Below are positions 15,011 to 22,345 of a stretch of DNA of 25,825 nucleotides, one piece after another (within the stretch, counting starts at the first letter, position 1; each line of letters begins with the position of its first letter). The position numbers and the translations under genes are program-made. The stretch spans positions 1 through 25,825 of the forward strand of contig DLQN01000114.1 in NCBI GenBank assembly GCA_002477595.1, in the 5' to 3' direction. The notes under the pieces are model-generated. The model did not search any database. It saw only the letters and a program-made list of their open reading frames with translations, and was not told the DNA's origin. Origin of the DNA: Roseivirga sp. UBA7431 (GTDB lineage Bacteria > Bacteroidota > Bacteroidia > Cytophagales > Cyclobacteriaceae).

Positions 15011-16247
15011 TTTGGATTTCGTTTAATGTGTAACCCGTTAAATAATCTTTCTTAAACATCGCTTCTTGATAATTCACACTAGCCTGAACATATGCCAACT
15101 CTAATTGTAATTGTCTTTGCTGTGTTTCTAATAGGGTTTCGAAGTCTCTGTTGTTATTCGTGTACTCGCTGATCAAAACGCTTAACAGCAATTCGGTCTT
15201 TTTCATTTCTGCTGTATAAAGATCCATCGCTTGCTGTGCCGATTCCATTTGATATTCAATGTTGGTCCACCTATTCTTCAACTGATTCTCCATCGCAGTA
15301 AGCTCAAAACCTTTGCTCTCAGTTCGAAGCGCTACTTCTTTTTTAATGGATCGATTCTTCTTGCCGAAAATGGGGAGGCTCATAGTGACCATTGGCATGA
15401 GAATATCCTTGCCGTTGTCTGAGATATTCACCCCTTCTCTTCTTCCAATAAATCCGTAGTCTAAACCTACACCAATATTTGGTTTACGATTCAACTCTGC
15501 TAAAACGCTTTCTTGTTCAAGGGCCTCCAAACTTGATCTTATTCCCTTCAACTTAGGTTGATTGGTCAATACCGAATTAATATCATGGTCAGCATTAATG
15601 AACGTCAAAGTTTCCGTTAACACTACCTCAGATTGCCGGTCTCGATTGAGCATAGTATTAAAATCGTCTAACAATGGCTTCTCTTTTAATCGAAGTAAAT
15701 CAAGTTCTGTTTTCGCTCGGTCGATACTGATTTGCCCCCCGACTAAATCGGCTAAAGAGACCAAATTTGTTTCGTATTTGATTTTGGTAACCGGTTCATA
15801 GGACTTCAGAATTTTAAGGTTAGCCTCCATAATCTGAACTTCCTTTTGTAGTTCGTAGAGCGCTAACCATTTAGTTTTTACTTGTAGAAAAAGTTCATTC
15901 CTGGCTTCCTCAAATTCTTCAAACCTAACTTTAGCCATGCTGGCTACTACCTTCTCTTTGGCTTTGAGCGTTCCCATCCAAGGAAACATTTGTGCTACTG
16001 AAAGCCGAAAACGCTGTGGTCCTACCCTTGTCTCTACTGGAGAAATAAAGTAACCAAAGCTGACGGTAGGGTCTGGTAAAACACCTTGTTGATTTACTTT
16101 TTCTAAGGCAGCCAAATAGAGGCTAAATTTCGCCTTTAAAGACGGGTTCTGCTCTGCTGCTATCTTCAGATAGTCATTTACCGTTGACTGCCCATGAAGT
16201 GAGATGGCAATTGACAAAAGCAAGATTACGTTGATTAGTCTTCTCAT
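14997..16247 (-). CDS. TolC-family outer-membrane efflux channel (CusC/CzcC-like)
   Basis: This 416-residue protein has a signal peptide (RRLINVILLLSIAISLHGQ). Two repeated coiled-coil regions follow the TolC pattern: ALEKVNQQGVLPDPTVSFGYF near the start, and a second repeat around KPNIGVGLDYGF with the hinge MVTMSLPIFGKKNRSIKKEV. The order relative to pump and adaptor fits a tripartite CusCBA/CzcCBA exporter crossing both membranes. Its start codon overlaps the stop of the acetolactate-decarboxylase-like gene (ATGA, 16244-16247), and its end overlaps the adaptor start, so translation is coupled on both sides. Confidence 0.9.
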   Translation of the reverse strand: MRRLINVILLLSIAISLHGQSTVNDYLKIAAEQNPSLKAKFSLYLAALEKVNQQGVLPDPTVSFGYFISPVETRVGPQRFRLSVAQMFPWMGTLKAKEKVVASMAKVRFEEFEEARNELFLQVKTKWLALYELQKEVQIMEANLKILKSYEPVTKIKYETNLVSLADLVGGQISIDRAKTELDLLRLKEKPLLDDFNTMLNRDRQSEVVLTETLTFINADHDINSVLTNQPKLKGIRSSLEALEQESVLAELNRKPNIGVGLDYGFIGRREGVNISDNGKDILMPMVTMSLPIFGKKNRSIKKEVALRTESKGFELTAMENQLKNRWTNIEYQMESAQQAMDLYTAEMKKTELLLSVLISEYTNNNRDFETLLETQQRQLQLELAYVQASVNYQEAMFKKDYLTGYTLNEIQNEIK

Positions 16248-16963
16248 TTCGATTTCATTTTAGGTAGCCATAATGATAGCGAACCATCATTCTTCAGCGC
16301 ATCAACATGCCCCATTACGGATTCCTCCTCGTTGATGAAATGCATATGCAAATAGCTACCGTGATGCGTAAATATTCCTTCATGCTGGTTGGAGTAGAAG
16401 CCCAAAACCCTGGCATCTTTGTATTGACCTGTACCCTTTAGTCCTGCTGCTTTGTAAGCATCATGATTTTGAGCAGTAGCCTCTTTGGCATTAATCACAT
16501 GCCATTCGATGGAGTCAATACTTCCTTTGAGCATAAAAGGAAAAGCTTCATCTGTATTTATGCCAAGCCGCTGAGCTTCTTTAAAAACCAAAGCTTGTAA
16601 ATCACTATTCTCATTGATTATGGCATCTATCTTGAAAGATTCCCAAGCAGAGACTTGGCTTGTCACGAGTAAAGTGGCCTTCCAATCGAAGTTTCTATCT
16701 ATTACCAAAGAGCCTTCGTTAGCATAGCTATGGAGTGGCTTGCCATCGAGAATCAATATTTCACCAGAAAGACCTTCTAAGGCACCAAGCGCATATAAAT
16801 TAGAAACGCTCTCATAATCCAATAGATCCGCATTGACATCTAGTTTTTGTTCCCTCATGATTTCTCTCAAAACACCATGATGTTCCACGGATATCGTTTG
16901 AATCGTACTATCACAAGCCGTCAAAATAGATAGGACCAATAAAGCTGATATTAACTTTTTCAA
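16244..16963 (-). CDS. Acetolactate-decarboxylase-family lipoprotein (BudA-like)
   Basis: This 239-residue protein begins at a TTG (16963-16961) that overlaps the TGA stop of the pump gene, so translation is coupled. The lipoprotein signal KKLISALLVLSILTAC places the acylated Cys at 17. The body matches alpha-acetolactate decarboxylase: ALGALEGLSGEILILDGKP (E63, E68), FPFMLKGSIDSIEWHVI, and QHEGIFTHHGSYLHMHF with H206-x-H208 plus H219 in MGHVD. In characterised enzymes three His at this spacing bind Zn. The family converts acetolactate to acetoin in the cytoplasm. A lipid-anchored form inside a metal-efflux operon suggests a different job, perhaps periplasmic metal binding. The family assignment is strong; the role is inference. 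Confidence 0.82.
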   Translation of the reverse strand: MKKLISALLVLSILTACDSTIQTISVEHHGVLREIMREQKLDVNADLLDYESVSNLYALGALEGLSGEILILDGKPLHSYANEGSLVIDRNFDWKATLLVTSQVSAWESFKIDAIINENSDLQALVFKEAQRLGINTDEAFPFMLKGSIDSIEWHVINAKEATAQNHDAYKAAGLKGTGQYKDARVLGFYSNQHEGIFTHHGSYLHMHFINEEESVMGHVDALKNDGSLSLWLPKMKSK

Positions 16964-19900
16964 TTTTCTGTGACTTTAAGGTTAAACTTCAGTTGGGATT
17001 CCTTGTAGAAGGAATAAAGCACCGGCACTACGAATAGGGTAATCAAAGCGATCAGCATACCACCGAAGGAAGGGATCGCCATTGGAATCATCACATCCGA
17101 TCCACGACCCGTTGACGTCAGAATTGGCAGCAACGCCAACAACGTTGTCGCAGTTGTCATTAAGCATGGTCGAACTCTTCTCATACCTGCTTCTATAACC
17201 AGTTTTCGAATTTTAGACTTATCTGAGATTTCCTTCTTATCAAATGATTGATTCAAATAGGTGGCCATCAGCACACCATCATCTGTAGCAATACCAAAGA
17301 GTGCAATAAAGCCTACCCAAACCGCAACACTTAAGTTGACCGGAGCTATTTGGAACAAGTCACGCATGTTAGTTCCGAATAAAGAGAAGTCGAGAAAACC
17401 AGTTCTACCATAAAACCATAGCATTAAAAAGCCTCCACCGAAGGCGACAGCCACACTACTGAAAACCATTAATGAAACGGGTACTGATTTGAATTGGAAA
17501 TAGAGGATTAAAAAGATAATGACTAAAACGACTGGAATAACTAAGCTCAATCTTTTCTCTGCTCTTATTTGATTCTGATAATTACCTGCAAATTCATAAG
17601 AAACCCCTGCTGGTAAGCTGAACTGCCCTGAAGCAATACGCTGCTCAATCAGCTGTCTTGCATCATCGACTACGCTTGTTTCTGAATACCCATCAAGCTT
17701 ATCGAAAATGACATACCCAACCAAGAAAGTGTCTTCGCTCTTGATCATTTGAGGGCCTTGTGTGTATTTGATTTCAGACAGATCGCCTAATGGAATACTT
17801 TGACCTCTGTCAACTGGAATCAAGATATCTTTCAGTGATTCAGGGTCATCTCTCAGCTCACGTGGGTATCGCACGCGGATGCCATAGCGTTCACGTCCTT
17901 CAACAGTAGCCGACAACTCCATGCCACCAACACCTATCTGAATATATTCCTGAACCTTTGACACGCTCACACCATATCGCGCCAGGGCTTCACGGTCTAA
18001 CTCGATCAATAAGTAAGGCTTGCCAACAATACGTTCTGCAAAGACAGCTTCTTTCTTTATCGAAGGCACAACTTTCAAAATCTCTTCCAGTGCTAAACCA
18101 ACCGATTCTATAGTCGCTAGGTCTGGACCCTTTACTTTAATTCCCATAGGAGCCCTCATGCCTGTTTGAAGCATGACTAGCCTCGTTTCAATGGGCTGTA
18201 GCTTGGGTGCTGAAGTGACGCCAGGAAGCTTAGTTACTTTGACAATCTCATTCCATATATCATCTGGAGATTTGATTTCATTTCGCCATTGCCTAAAGTA
18301 TGAACCTCGTTTATCTAAAATGAGGTTGCCATCCTCATCTCGGACAAACTCACCATTCTCTTTTTCAAAGCGTAATCTTCGGCCATTCTCATCTGTGATG
18401 TATTCACTTTTATAATTGATCACGTTCTCGTACATCGAGATGGGCGCGGGGTCTAATGCACTTTCCGTTCGCCCGAACTTTCCAACGACTGATTTAATCT
18501 CCGGAATGGCAGTTACCGCCATATCTAATAAGCGAAGTGTCTGTCTATTTTGTTCCAAACCCGCATGCGGCATGGAAGTAGGCATCAGCAAAAAAGCACC
18601 TTCGCCAAGAGATGGCATAAACTCCTTTCCTATCCCCGGGAAAGTATGTGCTAAATTCGAATACGTTTTCTGAGCTCTTACTTGATCTCCAAAAGTTCTT
18701 GGTACAAAACCAAAAACCCTATCAAAGCCCAACCAGATAGTTACACCTAGAAGAATGATAAAGGATGGTATTGCCAAAAATTTCCAGCGGTTCTGTAGGC
18801 ACCAACTCAAAATTTTTGGATAGAGCTTTATGAATATGCTGAAACTCCCGAGTGTTAAACCGATAATAAGCGCTACAAAGATAAAGTTCGTTAAACCACT
18901 TACTTCCACCCCCAAAGGCATCCATTTATCGCTTAGTAAGATAGAACCTGCGATTAGGGCGATGATGACATCGGCATGTTTCAAGTAAGCTGCGGTTGCA
19001 CTTACATATTCACGGAGGAAATTGACTAGTCCAAACGCAATCAAGACAAAAGCTGCGAGTGGGTGACCTAAGATCAGAACCCATGAACCGAAAATAATCA
19101 AGCCAATATTCAGAAGTGCTTTAAACAATTTTGTCTTAGGCTTAAACCCAAAGAACCAATAGGCCAGTGTAGGCAGTATGACTAATGCCACCACAATAGC
19201 TGCGAGTAATGCAAAGGTTTTGGTATAGGCCAAAGGTCGGAATAGCTTGCCCTCAGCTGCTTCCATCGTAAAGACTGGAATAAAGCTGACTACTGTGGTC
19301 ATAACTGCAGTAATGATCGCTGGAGCCACTTCCTTGGAAGCATCTAAAATGAGCGTCAATAATGTCTTTTCACGCTGCTCATTTAAATGCCTAGTAATGT
19401 TTTCTGTAAGCACGATGCCTACATCGACCATGGTTCCAATTGCAATAGCAATACCTGATAATGCGACAATATTGGCATCCACACCAAAATAGCGCATAGC
19501 GATAAAGCACATAAGCACCGCAATCGGCAACAGGGATGAAATCAGTATAGAGGCCCTTAGATTGAGTAGCATCACCAATACAACGATAATGGTAATGATG
19601 ACTTCCAGCGTCAAAGCTTCTTCAAGCGTACCGATCGTTTCTTTAATCAAGTCAGTACGGTCATAAAAAGGCACAATTGTCAACTTGGATACTGTTCCAT
19701 CCGCCAAATACTTTGATGGTAAGCCTGCACTTATATCCGCAATTTTGGCCTTTACATTATCAATAACCTCAATAGGGTTTGCCCCATATCTGGCAACGAC
19801 TACTCCGCCAACTGCTTCTGCGCCTGATTTATCTAAGGCACCTCTTCTAGAGGCTGGACCAATGGTCACCTTTGCTACGTCCTTTATTCGAATAGAAACG

Positions 19901-20709
19901 TTATTGACCGTTTTAACTGCGGCTTGTTCTAGGTCGCTCAAACTCTTTATGTAGCCTAGCCCTCTTACGAGGTACTCAGCTTGGTTAATTTCAAGTGTTT
20001 TGGCTCCAACGTCTAAATTACTTTCTCTAACAGCCTTTGAAACTTCAGCCAAAGTCACCCCATAGCTTTCCATTGCCTTAGGATCGATATCGACTTGATA
20101 CTCTTTCACAAAACCACCAATGGATGCTACTTCTGAAACTCCCTCTGCAGCCGCTAGTGCATACTTGATCGTATAATCTTGGATGGTTCTAATCTCCTGT
20201 GGATCCCAGCCTCCCGAAGGATTCCCATTCTCATCCCTTCCTTCGATGGTATACCAATAGATTTGTCCGAGTGCAGTGGCATCTGGCCCTAAAGATGGTT
20301 GCACTCCCTCCGGTAAAAGCCCTTTTGAGAGAGAATTTAGCTTTTCTAGAATTCGGCTCCTACTCCAATAAAACTCCGTTTCATCGTCAAAAATGATATA
20401 GATAGATGAGACACCGAAAATCGATGAACTCCGAATCGTCTTTACACCCGGTATTCCAAGTAGTGAAGACGTTAACGGATAAGTAATTTGATCTTCTATA
20501 TCCTGTGGAGACCTACCAGTCCATTCCGTATACACGATTTGTTGGTTCTCCCCGATGTCGGGTATCGCATCAACAGGAACAGGATCGCTTGGCAATCCGG
20601 TATTCCACTGAAATGGAGCCGTAATTAGTCCCCAACCTACCAGTAGAACTAGGAGAATGAGGGTAACCAGACGGTTTTCCAAGAAAAATTTAATAAGTGT
20701 ATTGATCAT
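16960..20709 (-). CDS. Heavy-metal RND efflux pump, CusA/CzcA-type, with an enlarged central membrane region
   Basis: This is a 1249-residue inner-membrane pump; typical CusA/CzcA proteins are about 1040-1050. The N-terminal VDAIPDIGENQQIVYTEW, the GIPGVKTIRS loop and GTMVDVGIVLTEN (D429, E436; TM4 proton-relay region) are HME-RND signatures. In the second half, KEFMPSLGEG, a Met in MLQTGMRAPMGIKVKG (M846), and GFIALFGIATDDGVLM in the TM10 region (CusA has an AEFG motif there) indicate a Cu/Ag-like branch. Extra length comes from about four additional hydrophobic stretches at 531-628 and an acidic/basic insert at about 768-818. It is the first gene of the overlapping core operon. Start ATG at 20709. 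Confidence 0.93.
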   Translation of the reverse strand: MINTLIKFFLENRLVTLILLVLLVGWGLITAPFQWNTGLPSDPVPVDAIPDIGENQQIVYTEWTGRSPQDIEDQITYPLTSSLLGIPGVKTIRSSSIFGVSSIYIIFDDETEFYWSRSRILEKLNSLSKGLLPEGVQPSLGPDATALGQIYWYTIEGRDENGNPSGGWDPQEIRTIQDYTIKYALAAAEGVSEVASIGGFVKEYQVDIDPKAMESYGVTLAEVSKAVRESNLDVGAKTLEINQAEYLVRGLGYIKSLSDLEQAAVKTVNNVSIRIKDVAKVTIGPASRRGALDKSGAEAVGGVVVARYGANPIEVIDNVKAKIADISAGLPSKYLADGTVSKLTIVPFYDRTDLIKETIGTLEEALTLEVIITIIVVLVMLLNLRASILISSLLPIAVLMCFIAMRYFGVDANIVALSGIAIAIGTMVDVGIVLTENITRHLNEQREKTLLTLILDASKEVAPAIITAVMTTVVSFIPVFTMEAAEGKLFRPLAYTKTFALLAAIVVALVILPTLAYWFFGFKPKTKLFKALLNIGLIIFGSWVLILGHPLAAFVLIAFGLVNFLREYVSATAAYLKHADVIIALIAGSILLSDKWMPLGVEVSGLTNFIFVALIIGLTLGSFSIFIKLYPKILSWCLQNRWKFLAIPSFIILLGVTIWLGFDRVFGFVPRTFGDQVRAQKTYSNLAHTFPGIGKEFMPSLGEGAFLLMPTSMPHAGLEQNRQTLRLLDMAVTAIPEIKSVVGKFGRTESALDPAPISMYENVINYKSEYITDENGRRLRFEKENGEFVRDEDGNLILDKRGSYFRQWRNEIKSPDDIWNEIVKVTKLPGVTSAPKLQPIETRLVMLQTGMRAPMGIKVKGPDLATIESVGLALEEILKVVPSIKKEAVFAERIVGKPYLLIELDREALARYGVSVSKVQEYIQIGVGGMELSATVEGRERYGIRVRYPRELRDDPESLKDILIPVDRGQSIPLGDLSEIKYTQGPQMIKSEDTFLVGYVIFDKLDGYSETSVVDDARQLIEQRIASGQFSLPAGVSYEFAGNYQNQIRAEKRLSLVIPVVLVIIFLILYFQFKSVPVSLMVFSSVAVAFGGGFLMLWFYGRTGFLDFSLFGTNMRDLFQIAPVNLSVAVWVGFIALFGIATDDGVLMATYLNQSFDKKEISDKSKIRKLVIEAGMRRVRPCLMTTATTLLALLPILTSTGRGSDVMIPMAIPSFGGMLIALITLFVVPVLYSFYKESQLKFNLKVTEN

Positions 20710-20745
20710 TAATTATGCTTTTACAATCCATTGAAAAGGAGGAAG

Positions 20746-20762
20746 AACGCTTAAGAAGCGTT
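20746..20762 (-). other. Short hairpin in the leader of the pump gene
   Basis: AACGCTT (20746-20752) and AAGCGTT (20756-20762) form a 7-bp stem with a 3-nt loop. On the minus strand a pyrimidine-rich run (TCTTCCTCCTTTTC) follows. It lies between the HYC_CC_PP gene and the pump start and could be an attenuator, a processing site or nothing. Confidence 0.35.
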
Positions 20763-20800
20763 AGGAAGCCTAGATCAAGTATCATTTTGACTATTGGGTA

Positions 20801-20818
20801 AACCGAAATAGTTTTCAA
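20801..20818 (-). promoter_or_regulatory. Candidate operator upstream of the pump gene
   Basis: AACCGAAATAGTTTTCAA matches the site at 21310-21327 at 15 of 18 positions. It is about 90 nt before the pump start, in the gap after the HYC_CC_PP gene. The right half of the inverted repeat is degenerate. Confidence 0.4.
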
Positions 20819-20875
20819 TTCAATCAATAGATTCTTTCAGGCTTATGCCCTAAGAACGAACTCGATTAAGAGACT

Positions 20876-21286
20876 TCAGGATTGTAAAGCGGCAGGAATT
20901 TTAAGGGAGTGATAAAGTATAGTGAGGTCTGGTGCCGGAATATCCGGTGGCCCTGTATTGCTCACCTCCACTTTATCTTCTTGACTCGTCATTAGTAATT
21001 CAAAGTCAGAATAAGGCACTTCGAAAAGTAAATGATAAATACCGATTGGAGTATCAGTAGCTACTGAGATTTGCTGATCGTCTTCAACGATTTCCAAAGC
21101 CCACTCATCATTACAGCAGTCCGGCATATCCTCATGCATGGCTTGTGTCATACCACAGTTTTTCTCCACTTTTTGGAAGATTGCAGTTTCCTTGACACGG
21201 TCCATGCATACATGCTGACCTACTAGAATTCCAGAGGAAGCCATTAGGTAAAGCATTGTGAATAGTATGGTCACTGTTCTTTTCAA
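20876..21286 (-). CDS. HYC_CC_PP-type small secreted protein
   Basis: This 136-residue protein starts at a TTG (21286-21284); no in-frame ATG lies upstream of the signal peptide. A signal peptide (about 1-23) is followed by the Cys-rich pattern of the Bacteroidota HYC_CC_PP family: QHVC (H25, C27, with Val replacing the usual Tyr), C44, DCC (C57 and C58), and TGPPDIPAP (PP at 113-114). Such proteins are usually found beside heavy-metal transport genes and probably bind metal in the periplasm; no biochemical role is established to my knowledge. A -7-like TATATTTA (21300-21293) precedes the start. The pump gene lies 166 nt downstream on the same strand. Confidence 0.78.
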   Translation of the reverse strand: MKRTVTILFTMLYLMASSGILVGQHVCMDRVKETAIFQKVEKNCGMTQAMHEDMPDCCNDEWALEIVEDDQQISVATDTPIGIYHLLFEVPYSDFELLMTSQEDKVEVSNTGPPDIPAPDLTILYHSLKIPAALQS

Positions 21287-21309
21287 GTCCTGTAAATATA
21301 CGCAGGTTT

Positions 21310-21327
21310 AACCGAAACGGTTTTCAG
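21310..21327 (-). promoter_or_regulatory. Candidate operator upstream of the HYC_CC_PP gene
   Basis: AACCGAAACGGTTTTCAG contains the perfect inverted repeat AACCG-AAA-CGGTT (21310-21322). It starts 9 nt upstream, on the minus strand, of the -7-like TATATTTA (21300-21293), so a bound regulator would sit within the promoter. A similar site precedes the pump gene. Confidence 0.5.
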
Positions 21328-21380
21328 CAGCCCAAATATGCTTCCCTGACCTCCCAAACACAGTTCATGTGGCGCTTTAT

Positions 21381-21400
21381 AAACGGACAAAAGACCGTTT
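21381..21400. repeat. Inverted repeat AAACGG/CCGTTT
   Basis: AAACGG (21381-21386) and CCGTTT (21395-21400) flank an 8-nt A-rich centre. The half-site AAACGG also occurs in the 21310-21327 site. It lies in the divergent regulatory region between the HYC_CC_PP gene and the lipoprotein gene. Confidence 0.4.
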
Positions 21401-21432
21401 AAACAAATTGTAAAAAATTCATGTTAATCTAC

Positions 21433-21463
21433 TTGCAACATTGTTGCATTTGAATTAATCTTG
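21433..21463 (+). promoter_or_regulatory. Promoter of the metal-linked lipoprotein gene
   Basis: TTG (21433-21435), 20 nt, then TAATCTTG (21456-21463), one base from the TAnnTTTG consensus. The -33 half lies within the 7-1-7 palindrome, so a bound repressor would block it. Confidence 0.5.
21434..21448. promoter_or_regulatory. Fur-family-type operator, perfect 7-1-7 palindrome
   Basis: TGCAACA-T-TGTTGCA is a perfect 7-1-7 inverted repeat, the geometry of Fur, Zur and PerR operators. It overlaps the -33 region of the lipoprotein promoter. Which Fur-family regulator would bind is not shown by the sequence. The neighbouring metal genes make a metal-sensing one, such as Zur or Fur, the likely candidate. 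Confidence 0.6.
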
Positions 21464-21494
21464 CCAATTCAAAGCACATAAAAAGAATTATCTC

Positions 21495-22058
21495 ATGAAG
21501 ACAATTAACAGTATTAAGTATATAACATTCTTAGTCATGATTTTAGCCCTTTCAGCCTGCGGTACGGACGACCCAGAGCCTGTGAACGAAGAAGAGCTTA
21601 TTACAACTGTGAGAGTAACTTTCAGCAATGCTGCCATGCTAGATGTAGTGGCCACATTCACTGATCTTGACGGACCAGGCGGTGATGCACCAGTAATTGT
21701 AAACCCTACTTTAGCTGCCAACACTACCTATAGCGTCTCTGTTGAGTTCTTGAATGAGCAAGACAGTCCTGCAGAGGATATTACGGAAGAAGTAGCAGAA
21801 GAAGCTGACGAGCATCAAGTGTTTGTTGTTCCAGGCACAGGTCTTAACCTGACATATACTTACAGTGATCAGGATGTAAATGGTGATCCAATTGGTTTGG
21901 CTGGTACAGTAACCACAACAGGTGCTAGTACTGGTAACTTGACGGTTACACTCATCCATGAGCCAAACAAAGCTGCAGCCAACGTTAGCAGTGGTGACCC
22001 TACCAATGCAGGTGGAGAAACCGATGTAACGGTGACTTTTAGTGCAACAATTCAATAG
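21495..22058 (+). CDS. Acidic lipoprotein of the TonB-receptor-associated type
   Basis: This 187-residue lipoprotein has its acylated Cys at 22 (ILALSAC), then a DDPEPVNEEELITTV linker and a beta-rich body. Distinctive phrases are SPAEDITEEVAEEADEHQVF, GLNLTYTYSDQDVNGDPIGL and TLIHEPNKAA followed by TNAGGETDVTVTF. I recognise these from a Bacteroidota lipoprotein family often encoded next to TonB receptors, sometimes labelled 'type 1 periplasmic binding fold superfamily'. The acidic His-containing EEADEHQ segment could bind metal. A perfect 7-1-7 palindrome covers its promoter and a strong terminator follows 25 nt after the stop, so it is a single-gene unit. No TonB receptor is directly adjacent; the nearest one is at 10374-12554. 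Confidence 0.72.
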   Translation: MKTINSIKYITFLVMILALSACGTDDPEPVNEEELITTVRVTFSNAAMLDVVATFTDLDGPGGDAPVIVNPTLAANTTYSVSVEFLNEQDSPAEDITEEVAEEADEHQVFVVPGTGLNLTYTYSDQDVNGDPIGLAGTVTTTGASTGNLTVTLIHEPNKAAANVSSGDPTNAGGETDVTVTFSATIQ

Positions 22059-22082
22059 TTGATATAATTTGCGAGTAGTTTT

Positions 22083-22109
22083 AAGGAGTGCTAACGCACT
22101 CCTTTTTTT
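22083..22109 (+). terminator. Rho-independent terminator of the lipoprotein gene
   Basis: AAGGAGTGC (22083-22091) and GCACTCCTT (22096-22104) form a 9-bp stem with loop TAAC, ending in seven T residues (22103-22109). Confidence 0.93.
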
Positions 22110-22167
22110 ATGCTTCAAATCTATTTCTCAGCCCCGTATCGGATGCTAAATGCTTTCATTTACCCAT

Positions 22168-22201
22168 AAAAAAAGTCCCATCGTAATGAAACAATGGGAC
22201 T
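22168..22201 (-). terminator. Minus-strand rho-independent terminator without an obvious gene
   Basis: On the minus strand AGTCCCATTGT pairs with ACGATGGGACT (one U-G pair) around a 6-nt loop and is followed by seven T residues (22174-22168). On the plus strand that U-G pair becomes a C-A mismatch and no T run follows, so the signal is leftward. No minus-strand protein gene lies upstream of it. Confidence 0.8.
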
Positions 22202-22278
22202 GCAAGTAAAGAGTTAGGTTCATCCATTTTTAACGCTGGCACCTAGGATGAGTTAGTACCAACGGTTTTCATTAAATT
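22168..22278 (-). ncRNA. Candidate small RNA, about 110 nt
   Basis: A minus-strand -7 box TAGATTTG (22292-22285) would start transcription near 22278. The transcript then contains a long hairpin (22267-22232) and ends at the strong terminator at 22201-22168. In the first hairpin GTTGGTAC pairs with GTGCCAGC using two U-G pairs, and the stem extends by AAC/GTT past one bulged C, for 11 pairs in all. These U-G pairs would be A-C mismatches on the plus strand, which supports a minus-strand RNA. No recognisable -33 box is seen, and it matches no RNA family I know. Confidence 0.5.
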
Positions 22279-22345
22279 TCCACTCAAATCTAAATAGTGG
22301 ATTTACTTAAAAAAACTATTTTGGAAAAATCTTCAGAAAAAGAAC

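Noticed and set aside
22156..22227. A 23-codon minus-strand open frame
   Set aside because: It runs through the terminator hairpin and its T run, so it would not be fully transcribed. Its length is within chance expectation.
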